Position numbers and translations under genes: made by a program
Assembly: GCF_002163675.1 (NCBI RefSeq)
Contig: NZ_CP019334.1
Span: forward strand, 3,763,501 to 3,827,500
DNA length: 64,000 nucleotides
Reading direction: 5' to 3'
From: Polaribacter sp. SA4-12
GTDB lineage: Bacteria; Bacteroidota; Bacteroidia; Flavobacteriales; Flavobacteriaceae
Notes under the pieces: model-generated
Database searches by the model: none
The model's input: the letters and a program-made list of their open reading frames with translations, nothing else
What the model was told of the DNA's origin: nothing
Shown here: one piece after another, positions 40,958 through 49,046 of the stretch
Layout: each line of letters begins with the position of its first letter
How positions within the stretch are numbered: position 1 is the first letter of the stretch

Positions 40958-42010
40958 ATGAAAAAAATAAAAGGACCAGCTGTTTTTTTAGCACAATTTG
41001 CTGGAGATGAAGCACCATTTAACACCTTAGATTCATTATGTAAATGGTTTGCAAGTTTAGGTTATAAAGGAGTACAACTTCCCGCTTGGGATAAAAGAAT
41101 TATAGATATTGATAAAGCTGCAGAAAGTAAAACGTATTGTGATGAAATTAAAGGAATAGTAAATTCTTACGGATTAGAAGTTACAGAAATCGCCTCTCAT
41201 TTACAAGGTCAATTAGTAGCTGTAAATCCTGCATACGATAAAATGTTTGATGGTTTTGCACCAGATAACTGTAAAAACAATCCAAAGAAAAGAACGGAAT
41301 GGGCAGTTCAGCAATTAAAAAATTGCGCAATTGCAAGTAAAAACTTTGGCTTAACAGTTCATGGTACATTTTCTGGTTCATTAATGTGGCACACAATGTA
41401 TCCTTGGCCACAATCACCAAAAGGTTTGGTCGAAATGGGGTTTAAAGAATTAGCAAAACGTTGGTTGCCAATTTTGAATACTTTTGATGAAAACGGAGTG
41501 GATGTTTGTTACGAAATTCATCCAGGAGAAGATTTACACGATGGTGTAACTTTTGAACGTTTTTTAAAAGCGACAGGAAATCATAAAAGAGTAAATATTT
41601 TATACGACCCAAGTCATTTTGTATTACAACAACTAGATTATTTAAAATACATAGATTATTACCATGAACATATAAAAATGTTTCATGTAAAAGATGCTGA
41701 ATTCAATTCATCAGGTAAAACTGGCGTTTATGGAGGTTATCAAGATTGGCAAGACAGGGCAGGTAGGTTTAGATCTTTAGGCGATGGACAAGTAGATTTT
41801 AAAAGTATTTTTTCTAAACTAACTAAATACGATTGTGATGTTTGGGCTGTTATGGAGTGGGAATGTTGTATAAAATCTCCAGAACAAGGCGCAAAAGAAG
41901 GTGCTCCATTTATTCAAAAACATATAATTGATGTTACTCAAAAGAGTTTTGATGACTTTGCAGGAGGAACTATTGATGAAAATCAGTTGAAAAATATTTT
42001 AGGATTATAG
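40958..42010 (+). CDS. Sugar phosphate isomerase/epimerase-like TIM barrel (AP-endonuclease-2 fold)
   Basis: A 350-residue cytoplasmic protein of the xylose-isomerase-like TIM-barrel superfamily. Metal-binding segments are visible: CYEIHPGEDLHDG, LYDPSHF, MFHVKDAEF and MEWECC. In related gene clusters such proteins act as isomerases, epimerases or lyases/hydratases on keto-sugars produced by Gfo/Idh/MocA enzymes. It is the last gene of the MFS operon and is followed by an imperfect terminator at 42050-42078. Confidence 0.9.
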   Translation: MKKIKGPAVFLAQFAGDEAPFNTLDSLCKWFASLGYKGVQLPAWDKRIIDIDKAAESKTYCDEIKGIVNSYGLEVTEIASHLQGQLVAVNPAYDKMFDGFAPDNCKNNPKKRTEWAVQQLKNCAIASKNFGLTVHGTFSGSLMWHTMYPWPQSPKGLVEMGFKELAKRWLPILNTFDENGVDVCYEIHPGEDLHDGVTFERFLKATGNHKRVNILYDPSHFVLQQLDYLKYIDYYHEHIKMFHVKDAEFNSSGKTGVYGGYQDWQDRAGRFRSLGDGQVDFKSIFSKLTKYDCDVWAVMEWECCIKSPEQGAKEGAPFIQKHIIDVTQKSFDDFAGGTIDENQLKNILGL

Positions 42011-42049
42011 ATAATTCTATATACTAACATTTTTGACTGCAGAAAATAA

Positions 42050-42078
42050 AAATCCTTATTATTTATGGTAAGGTTTTT
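42050..42078 (+). terminator. Imperfect terminator after the TIM-barrel isomerase
   Basis: CCTTA (42054-42058) pairs with TAAGG, with flanking A and T runs and one T-T mismatch, then seven T. It lies about 40 bp past the isomerase stop and converges with the AraC gene. Confidence 0.5.
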
Positions 42079-42162
42079 TTGCTTCACTTATTGAGTTGAT
42101 TGCGATTATATGTTAATATAATTGGGTGTTCTTATCGCTTTTAAAGTATTAAAAATATTTTA

Positions 42163-43005
42163 TTATTGACCAATAATTCTATATTGAGCAGGGGTTCTTT
42201 TTGTAAACAATTTAAACTGTCTATGAAAAAATGAAAGATTTGGGTAACCTGTTTCAAAAGCAATTTGCTCAACAGATATATCTGCTTCTTTTAATAATTC
42301 GCAAGCTTTACTAACTCTATATTCATTTAAATAAGATGTAAATGTTTTATTAAATGTTTTCTTAAAAAATTTTGAAAATGAAACAGGTGTCATAAACACT
42401 AACTCTCCTAATTGAGAAGAATCAATCTTATTTTGATAATTTTTTTCTACAAAATCTATTATTTTATGAACTCTATCCGAAACTAATGAATTCACATTAA
42501 AACTTGTTCCTAAACTTAGTACTTCATTTTCTGCTAACGATAATTCATGTAGTAATTTTATAAATTCGATTAATCTTAAAGTTGGTGACATTTCTTTCAT
42601 TAGAACCATTTTTTTACCAATATCAAGAGCAGTTAATTCATTAAAAATTAATCCAAAATTACTTTTTTGAAGCATCTTTTTTACTGATAAAAACTCATTC
42701 TTTTCCATCCAACCAACTCCTAATAAATCTTTTTTAAATTGAATTACGACTGATTTTGCAAGTCTTTTGGTGGTTTTGTTTGTTTTCCAACAATGAGGTA
42801 AGTTAGGTCCTACTAATACTAATTCTCCAGGTTTATACGCTTGTATAGAATTACCAACACTTCTAATACCAATACTTTCCGCTATAAATGTTAATTCCCA
42901 TTCAGGATGATAATGCCAAGGAGTTTCAAACTCTTTTCTTTCATAGACCTGGTAGTTAAAGGATTGATTTAAAGACGAGTCTATAAGTTCTAATATTGCT
43001 TTCAT
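42163..43005 (-). CDS. AraC-family transcriptional regulator with cupin sensor domain
   Basis: ATG 43005 (MKAILELIDSS) is preferred over the frame opening at 43065, because it aligns with the start of the paralogue at 46600-47436. This gives 280 residues. An N-terminal cupin carries HYHPEWELTFI and GPNLPHCW. Two C-terminal helix-turn-helix units of AraC type follow (LGELVFMTPVSFSKFFKKTF; VEQIAFETGYPNLSFFHRQF). It is transcribed divergently from the kinase-isomerase-aldolase operon across 148 bp, so it probably senses a sugar and controls that operon. It is one of two candidates to bind the 21-bp-spaced CATATGT operators. Confidence 0.93.
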   Translation of the reverse strand: MKAILELIDSSLNQSFNYQVYERKEFETPWHYHPEWELTFIAESIGIRSVGNSIQAYKPGELVLVGPNLPHCWKTNKTTKRLAKSVVIQFKKDLLGVGWMEKNEFLSVKKMLQKSNFGLIFNELTALDIGKKMVLMKEMSPTLRLIEFIKLLHELSLAENEVLSLGTSFNVNSLVSDRVHKIIDFVEKNYQNKIDSSQLGELVFMTPVSFSKFFKKTFNKTFTSYLNEYRVSKACELLKEADISVEQIAFETGYPNLSFFHRQFKLFTKRTPAQYRIIGQ

Positions 43006-43108
43006 TATATATAAAAATACACAATAATAAGAATATAATATCAGTTTTATGGAAAAATAGTACATGTTTTTGCAAAAAAGGTATTTAACACCAACTGGTT
43101 TTCTGAAC

Positions 43109-43116
43109 TAATTTTA
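43109..43116 (+). promoter_or_regulatory. Possible -7 box of the kinase-isomerase-aldolase operon
   Basis: TAATTTTA resembles the TAnnTTTG box and lies 37 bp before the kinase ATG. No CATATGT pair stands at the PUL spacing. Two GAACTAATTT direct repeats (43105-43114 and 43133-43142) flank this region and may be the site of the divergent AraC protein. Confidence 0.35.
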
Positions 43117-43153
43117 TACCATCAAAAATGATGAACTAATTTAAAATTAAAAG

Positions 43154-44065
43154 ATGAAGTTTGATGTTTTAGTTTCAGGAATGATAGTAGTTGATATACT
43201 TGCAGAAATTCCGAAAAAAATAAATAAAGGTGCAAAACAAGAAGTATCCAAAATAATGGTTCAAGGAGGTGCTCCTGCAGGAAATGGTGCTTGTTTTATT
43301 GCTAAATGGGGTTTAAAAACAAAATTTGTTGGTTATAAAGACAATAATACACTTAGCATAATTGCTGATGAAGAACTAAAAAAATGTGATGTAGATACTT
43401 CTCTTTTATTACAAAAAGATGGTTTTCAACCTGCAATTGCAATTGTAGAAATCGATGCTGAAAACGGAGACCGAACAGTCTTTTATTCAACGAACAATTA
43501 TAGTCCTTTAGAAAAAGTAGATATTAAAGAAGATTGGATAAAAAACAGCAAACTATTATTTGTTGATGGATATGATATTCATGGCAATTTAGAATTACTA
43601 AAATTAGCAAAAAAACACAACATTCCTTCTGTTTTAGATATTGAAGCTGGTGACGTAAATCTTTTAAAGGAAATGATTTCATTAGGAAATCACATAATTA
43701 TGCCATTAGAAGGAGCACAATTATTAAGTGGTTTACAAAATGCTGAAGCTTGTTTAAAAAGTTTACAACTTTTAACTAACGGACAACTAATTATTACTGA
43801 TGGCGCAAATGGAAGTTGGGCTCTTAAAAATGATGAAATTGTTTATCAACCAGCATTTTTAACCAAAGTAGTAGATACAACAGGTTGTGGTGATGCTTAT
43901 CATGCAGCTTATGCAATTGCTTTTTTAGAAGGTAAAAACTTGGAAGATAGTATGGAATTTGCTTCAGCTTACGCATCAATTATTGCAACTCATTTTGGAG
44001 GAAGAAGTTACTTTCCATCAAAAAAAGAAATAGAAAAATTAATTAAAAAACATATGGTATTATGA
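43154..44065 (+). CDS. PfkB-family carbohydrate kinase
   Basis: A 303-residue ribokinase-fold kinase. The N-terminal GG motif is GGAPAGNGA. The C-terminal signature DTTGCGDAYHAAYA contains the catalytic base D247; Cys replaces the usual Ala in GAGD. It is the first gene of a three-gene catabolic operon and overlaps the next gene by 4 bp. With an isomerase and a class II aldolase beside it, the substrate is probably the ketose made by that isomerase. Confidence 0.92.
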   Translation: MKFDVLVSGMIVVDILAEIPKKINKGAKQEVSKIMVQGGAPAGNGACFIAKWGLKTKFVGYKDNNTLSIIADEELKKCDVDTSLLLQKDGFQPAIAIVEIDAENGDRTVFYSTNNYSPLEKVDIKEDWIKNSKLLFVDGYDIHGNLELLKLAKKHNIPSVLDIEAGDVNLLKEMISLGNHIIMPLEGAQLLSGLQNAEACLKSLQLLTNGQLIITDGANGSWALKNDEIVYQPAFLTKVVDTTGCGDAYHAAYAIAFLEGKNLEDSMEFASAYASIIATHFGGRSYFPSKKEIEKLIKKHMVL

Positions 44066-45618
44066 TATCGAACATATTAGAAAAACAAACGCTTGATTCA
44101 TTAAACCCAAACATCGATATTTTATTTAGAAAAGGAATTGTATCTGATGACATGGAAAAACTAATTGAAAATTCTCCTGAAAAAGAAGATGTAAAAATTG
44201 GTTTAATTGGTATTGGGTTTGAATTACATTTTGATTGGGAAAAAGCGAAAGAATCATACAAAGAAGCTATTGATCAAACTAAAAGTGTTATTGGTTCTAA
44301 CAATCAATTATTAACAGAAAATGAGCCTGTACAAACTAAACAAGATCTTCTAAAAGTGCTCAACAAATATCATTCAGAAGGAATGAGTGGTTTAATCATT
44401 TATCAAGCTTCTTACATTGCTGGAGATTTAGCTTTAGCTTTAGGAAACTGGTTATTAGAGCAGAAAACACCTTTATTAAGTTGGTCTCATGATGAGGTTA
44501 CAGGTGGTAGGTTGACTGCGAATAGATTATGTGGACAGAATTTTTTATTAAATATATTAAACTCTCTAGAAGTTAAATATTCTTGGGTTTTAGACAGACC
44601 TAAATCAAAACAATTAGATACAGTTCTAGATAAATTTGTGAGAGTTGTAAGCGCAAAAAAAAGAATGCATCATGCTTCAATTTTAATGATTGGTGGTATG
44701 AGAGTTCCAGGTTTTTACGATTGTGAGTTAAATGAAATGTCTATCGCTAAACATTTTGGTTTATCTGTAGACAGAGTAGATATTGAAACAGTTTGGAAAC
44801 ACGGAGATAAGTTTAAGAAAGAAGATATTGATTTTATTGTCCAAAAATTAATCAATTCTGATCAATGCAAGTTTCAAGGAGTAAATGATAGAGAACTCTA
44901 TCTTTCGGTACGTTTTAGTTTAGCAATTGCAGATTATACGCGTAAAGGAGAATATATTGGTGTAGCTCTAAAAAATTGGCCAGAATTGTTTGACAATTAT
45001 CAAATTGCAGGTGATGGAGCAGGAGCATTAGTTCAAGATTTAGGTATTCCTGTAGCTGATGAGTCTGATATGGGAGCTTTAATAACGATGGTTACCATGA
45101 ATGAAATTAGCAACGGAAATTCATTACCTACACTTACAGACTTATCAATTCTAGATGCCAAAGAAAACAAATTAGGAATGTGGCATTGTGGAGGATCTTC
45201 TACAAAATTAATGAGAAAAGGAACCGGTTTTGAAGTTAGAAATCATAGTATTTTAGATAATTATGATGAAGAACAATCTTATGGAATGTTGTTAGAATTT
45301 TTATTAGAAAAAGGAGAAATCACAATCGCTAAGTATCAATATCCGCACGCATCAAGTATGCTATCTTTTGAAGGGGAAATTATAGATTCTCCTCTAAGGT
45401 TTAGAGGTGCTTATGGAGAAGTAATTCCAAATAACGTTGAAGCATCTTCTGTAGTTGGTACAATTTTGAGTAATGGTTTAGATCACCATTGGATTATTGG
45501 AAGAGGACATATACAAGAAGATTTAAAAGAATTTAATCATTGGTCAAACATAGAAAATCTTGAATTTGTAAAACCAGGAACAACAGGAAGAAGCATTCAA
45601 AAAAACTTAAACTACTAA
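44062..45618 (+). CDS. L-fucose/L-arabinose isomerase-like aldose-ketose isomerase
   Basis: A 518-residue cytoplasmic enzyme of the fucose-isomerase-like superfamily. Metal-ligand segments are visible at VADESDMGALITM (E334, D336) and DHHWIIG (H475-H476). Such enzymes interconvert L-fucose/L-fuculose or L-arabinose/L-ribulose, and some accept L-galactose, which has the L-fucose configuration. In a red-algal galactan locus, L-galactose to L-tagatose is the attractive reading. It overlaps the kinase gene by 4 bp and precedes the aldolase by 11 bp, giving an isomerise-phosphorylate-cleave set. Confidence 0.88.
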   Translation: MISNILEKQTLDSLNPNIDILFRKGIVSDDMEKLIENSPEKEDVKIGLIGIGFELHFDWEKAKESYKEAIDQTKSVIGSNNQLLTENEPVQTKQDLLKVLNKYHSEGMSGLIIYQASYIAGDLALALGNWLLEQKTPLLSWSHDEVTGGRLTANRLCGQNFLLNILNSLEVKYSWVLDRPKSKQLDTVLDKFVRVVSAKKRMHHASILMIGGMRVPGFYDCELNEMSIAKHFGLSVDRVDIETVWKHGDKFKKEDIDFIVQKLINSDQCKFQGVNDRELYLSVRFSLAIADYTRKGEYIGVALKNWPELFDNYQIAGDGAGALVQDLGIPVADESDMGALITMVTMNEISNGNSLPTLTDLSILDAKENKLGMWHCGGSSTKLMRKGTGFEVRNHSILDNYDEEQSYGMLLEFLLEKGEITIAKYQYPHASSMLSFEGEIIDSPLRFRGAYGEVIPNNVEASSVVGTILSNGLDHHWIIGRGHIQEDLKEFNHWSNIENLEFVKPGTTGRSIQKNLNY

Positions 45619-45629
45619 GAAATATAAAA

Positions 45630-46484
45630 ATGGAAAAACAAAATTTAATACAACTTGTAAAAGATTATAGAGCAGCTCAAAAATGTTTAATAGGTTTTAA
45701 TGTAAACGACATTTACGACACTCAAGCAGTTGCAATGGCTGCAGAAGAAGCTAATTGCCCAGTAATGGTAATGACATATCCTCCTGTTGTTGAACTTAAC
45801 ACTAGTTATTTATGTAAAAAAATGGTGGAAGGAATTCAGCCATTTACAAAACAACCAATCTATCTTCACTTAGATCATAGTGTTTCTGTAGATATGTGTA
45901 AAAGGGCAATAGATGATGGTTATGATTCTGTAATGATAGATGGTTCTCAAAAAAGTTTGAAAGAGAATATTGCAATGACAAAAGAAGTTGTAAGGTATGC
46001 AGAATCTGCAGGAGTTTTAGTGGAAGCTGAAATTGGAAAAATTATGGGAAGAGATGTTATTATTAAATCTGATGATGATTTTTTAGCAAGTGTAGCAGAT
46101 GTTAAAGCTATTATGGAAGAAGCAAACCCTCATATTATGGCAGTTGGTATTGGTACAGCTCATGGCTTTACACCAACAACTCCAAAAATTCATTTTGATA
46201 GATTATCAGAGATAGCAGCTGCCATTGAAGCACCATTAGTTTTACATGGAGGTACAGGAATTGCAGATGAAGATATTCAAAAAGCGATTAGAATGGGGGT
46301 TGCAAAATTAAATGTTGGAACTATTGTACATACTACTTATATGAAAGAGATGTACAAAGAAATGGGTAAAGATATAGATTCAGCTTATCCTCCATACTTA
46401 ATGAAAAATGTAATTCCTAAAATTAAAGATGTAGTTTTAGATCGTTTAAATGCGGTTAATTTTAAGAATAGTGTTTTAGTATAA
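45630..46484 (+). CDS. Class II (zinc) ketose-bisphosphate aldolase
   Basis: The product is 284 residues with the FbaA/GatY/KbaY fold. The catalytic Asp and a zinc His lie in L81-D82-H83. Further zinc ligands are H178 in GTAHGF and H206 in LHGGTG, and the VEAEIGKIMG loop is conserved. The family cleaves fructose- or tagatose-bisphosphate to two trioses. Placed after an isomerase and a kinase, it should yield dihydroxyacetone phosphate plus an aldehyde. It is the last gene of the operon, with a 13-bp-stem terminator 28 bp downstream. Confidence 0.92.
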   Translation: MEKQNLIQLVKDYRAAQKCLIGFNVNDIYDTQAVAMAAEEANCPVMVMTYPPVVELNTSYLCKKMVEGIQPFTKQPIYLHLDHSVSVDMCKRAIDDGYDSVMIDGSQKSLKENIAMTKEVVRYAESAGVLVEAEIGKIMGRDVIIKSDDDFLASVADVKAIMEEANPHIMAVGIGTAHGFTPTTPKIHFDRLSEIAAAIEAPLVLHGGTGIADEDIQKAIRMGVAKLNVGTIVHTTYMKEMYKEMGKDIDSAYPPYLMKNVIPKIKDVVLDRLNAVNFKNSVLV

Positions 46485-46511
46485 AATAAAGTACTTCTTA
46501 AAGATTTTAAA

Positions 46512-46548
46512 AGATAGTTATGATAAAATCATAACTATCTTTTTTTTA
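46512..46548 (+). terminator. Rho-independent terminator after the aldolase
   Basis: A perfect 13-bp stem AGATAGTTATGAT / ATCATAACTATCT with a 3-base loop, then eight T. It lies 28 bp past the aldolase stop and probably also serves the convergent AraC gene weakly. Confidence 0.88.
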
Positions 46549-46599
46549 CTCAGTAAAAAAGTAATTTATTTTAAAGAAATCAATTACGGATATACTTTT

Positions 46600-47436
46600 T
46601 TACTTTAGATGTTTATTTCTATAAGATGAAGGTGTATTGTCTCCAAATTTTTTAAACTGTCTATGAAAAAAAGGAACAGATTCGTAACCACAAGCAAAAC
46701 AAATTTCTCTTACAGACCAATCTGTATCCATAAGCATTCTCTTTGCTAAATTAATTCTATACTCATTTAGAAAAGTAAAAAAAGGTCTTCCCATTATTTT
46801 GCTAAAAAAACGAGAAAAGGATTGTTCAGACATATTTACCAAATTTGCCATTTCTGATAGTTTTATTTTTTTCTGGTAATTATTTTCTACATAATTGTGA
46901 ATTTTTCGAATTCTAGAACTAAATTCAGAAGGTAAATCATCTATAAAGTTCTTTTCCGAAAGTTGATAATATTCAAAACCAGAAAGAATAACTAATAAAT
47001 TCTGAAGTTTTAAGTATAATTGAGTACCATCTAACTTTAATAATTCTTTTATCAACAAAAAAACTTCTCTAGTATCTTTCTTGCTAAAAATAATTCCTTT
47101 TGATGCTGATTTTAACATTTTAAAAACAAGTTCCATTTCAGGTACTCTTGCATAAATTCCCTTATTCCATTGAATAACTATAGATGAACATTCAGAGTCT
47201 GTTAAAACGCTATTTTTCCAACAATGAGGTACATTAGATCTAACTAAAACCAATTCTTCTTCATCAAAGGGACCAACATAATCTCCAATAAATTTTGTGC
47301 CTTTACTTTTTTCTATAAATGTAAGTTCGTGTTGAGGATGAAAATGCCAAGGTGCATCAAAACTACTTTCTGAATACCGAAAAGCAATAATAGACTTCTG
47401 ATTATTTAATGGGACTTTTTCAAACTTAGGCTTCAT
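46600..47436 (-). CDS. AraC-family transcriptional regulator with cupin sensor domain
   Basis: A 278-residue paralogue of the regulator at 42163-43005. The sensor carries HFHPQHELTFI and RSNVPHCW. The C-terminal DNA-binding domain has two helix-turn-helix motifs (LSEMANLVNMSEQSFSRFF; VREICFACGYESVPFFHRQF). It is divergent from the P450 operon with a 140-bp intergenic region, so the P450 operon is its likely target. It converges on the aldolase operon across a shared terminator region. Confidence 0.93.
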   Translation of the reverse strand: MKPKFEKVPLNNQKSIIAFRYSESSFDAPWHFHPQHELTFIEKSKGTKFIGDYVGPFDEEELVLVRSNVPHCWKNSVLTDSECSSIVIQWNKGIYARVPEMELVFKMLKSASKGIIFSKKDTREVFLLIKELLKLDGTQLYLKLQNLLVILSGFEYYQLSEKNFIDDLPSEFSSRIRKIHNYVENNYQKKIKLSEMANLVNMSEQSFSRFFSKIMGRPFFTFLNEYRINLAKRMLMDTDWSVREICFACGYESVPFFHRQFKKFGDNTPSSYRNKHLK

Positions 47437-47538
47437 TATTGTCTATTATGTTTATAAAAACTTAAGATTAATTAAATATAAAACAATATAGTGTACTTTA
47501 TTGTAGGAATAAGATATTTTATGATTTATAATTTTTTT

Positions 47539-47546
47539 AATCTTTG
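47539..47546 (+). promoter_or_regulatory. Possible -7 box of the P450 operon
   Basis: AATCTTTG fits nAnnTTTG and lies 30 bp before the P450 ATG. No CATATGT half-site stands 33 bp upstream, so this operon seems to be controlled differently, presumably by the divergent AraC protein. Confidence 0.4.
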
Positions 47547-47576
47547 AGCACTTTATAAAAACCAACAACAATACAT

Positions 47577-48731
47577 ATGAAAGCAAGTGAATTTTCTGAC
47601 GCTTTTGAAGAAGCAAGACAAGAAAAAGGAATTGGTAAAATGAATGACCAAAATGATCCTGTAACAATGGTCTTACGTCATAAAGAAGTGAGGAAATGTG
47701 CTCATAATTGGAAAACTTTTCAATCTGGTGCAGAACCAGGAAGAATAGTTATTCCATCTGAAGTAAACATTAGAGACACAAGGCAAATTCCTTTTGAAGT
47801 AGATCCTCCAATGCATAAGACATTTAGAGATATTGTAGATCCTTGGTTTAAAAGACCATTAGAAGCTGATTATCAAAATGGATTAACAAAAATAATTGAA
47901 GGAGTTGTAGCAAAAGCGTTAAACAGTAACTCTATAGAAATTGTTAGTGAATTTTCATTACCGCTTCAATCTCGTGCTTTAACTTATTTGTTAAACACAC
48001 CTTATTCAGATGCTGATCTTTGGATCTCTTGGGGAACACATGTTTTTAGAAGCGAAGATTCAGACTTAGATGCTGGTAAAGCAAATATATTATACGATTA
48101 TATAGATAAGGAAATTGATAGAGCCATAGAAAACCCTAGTGAAGACTTATATTCTATGTTACTAGCTTCAGAAGTTAATGGAAAAAAATTAACAAAAGAG
48201 GAAGTAAAAGGTGTAATAATTCTAACTTTTTCAGGAGGAAGAGATACTGTAATTAACGCAGTAACTAATTCTATTTCTTATTTTGCTGAACATCCTAAAT
48301 CATTAGAAATAATAAAGGAAAAGCCAGAAATGATTAACAATGCTGTTGAAGAATTGGTGCGTTATTTTTCTCCATTAACACAAATGGGAAGAGTTGTAAC
48401 TGAAGATACACACGTTTGTGAACACGCTGTAAAAGCAGATACAAGAATTTCATTATGTTGGGCATCTGCAAATAGGGATGAAAAAGTTTTTGAAAACCCG
48501 AATGAAGTAGTTCTAGACAGAAAAATAAATCCTCATGTTGGTTTCGGATTCAGTCATCATAATTGTTTAGGAGCAACGCATGCGCGTCAAATACTAAGAA
48601 TATTACTTTCAATTTTATCTAAAGAAGTAACGTCTATAGAAGTTTTAGAAGCAAAAGAAAATATTGAGAATTTAGACAATTTTGAAAGAAAAATAGGTTT
48701 TGATTCTTTAACAGTAAAATTTAATAAATAA
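47577..48731 (+). CDS. Cytochrome P450 monooxygenase, probable 6-O-methyl-galactose demethylase
   Basis: A soluble bacterial P450 of 384 residues. The heme-thiolate Cys is C330 in FGFSHHNCLG, the K-helix ExxR is E259-L-V-R262 and the I-helix segment is TFSGGRDT. The heme motif has Ser where the second Gly of FGxGxHxCLG is usual. In Zobellia and Formosa, P450s in the same arrangement (P450, ferredoxin, reductase, alcohol dehydrogenase) oxidatively demethylate 6-O-methyl-D-galactose from porphyran, releasing formaldehyde; the same role is inferred here. The start codon lies inside an ACATATGA sequence. The partners follow at 4-bp and 2-bp gaps. Confidence 0.9.
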   Translation: MKASEFSDAFEEARQEKGIGKMNDQNDPVTMVLRHKEVRKCAHNWKTFQSGAEPGRIVIPSEVNIRDTRQIPFEVDPPMHKTFRDIVDPWFKRPLEADYQNGLTKIIEGVVAKALNSNSIEIVSEFSLPLQSRALTYLLNTPYSDADLWISWGTHVFRSEDSDLDAGKANILYDYIDKEIDRAIENPSEDLYSMLLASEVNGKKLTKEEVKGVIILTFSGGRDTVINAVTNSISYFAEHPKSLEIIKEKPEMINNAVEELVRYFSPLTQMGRVVTEDTHVCEHAVKADTRISLCWASANRDEKVFENPNEVVLDRKINPHVGFGFSHHNCLGATHARQILRILLSILSKEVTSIEVLEAKENIENLDNFERKIGFDSLTVKFNK

Positions 48732-48735
48732 AGAA

Positions 48736-49044
48736 ATGGCAAAAATAACATTTATAACAAGTGATAACGAATCAGTAACTGTTGAAGGAACTTCTGGTTC
48801 TGTAATGGAATTAGCTGTAAATAATAACATTAAAGGAATTGATGGTGATTGTGGTGGCGTATGTTCTTGCGCAACATGTCATGTATATGTTGCACCCGAT
48901 AGTGTTGCAAAAACAGGTGAAGCTAGTGAGTTAGAAAATGATATGTTAGAATTTGATGATTTAACAAATGAATACAGTCGCCTTTCTTGTCAATTACAAG
49001 TAAGTGAAGATTTAGACGGTGTTATTTTTAAAGTTGCTAAATAA
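48736..49044 (+). CDS. [2Fe-2S] ferredoxin, putidaredoxin/adrenodoxin type
   Basis: A 102-residue electron carrier. The cluster ligands follow the vertebrate-type spacing C39-x5-C45-x2-C48-x36-C85, with one extra Cys at 43. The segments IDGDCGG and SRLSCQLQV are typical of P450-partner ferredoxins. It passes electrons from the reductase encoded 2 bp downstream to the P450 encoded 4 bp upstream. The family assignment is secure; the pairing is inferred from the operon. Confidence 0.96.
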   Translation: MAKITFITSDNESVTVEGTSGSVMELAVNNNIKGIDGDCGGVCSCATCHVYVAPDSVAKTGEASELENDMLEFDDLTNEYSRLSCQLQVSEDLDGVIFKVAK

Positions 49045-49046
49045 TT

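Noticed and set aside
47573..47580. ACATATGA at the P450 start codon as another PUL half-site
   Set aside because: It contains the start codon itself, has no partner at 21 bp and no -7 box 33 bp downstream, so it is probably coincidental.
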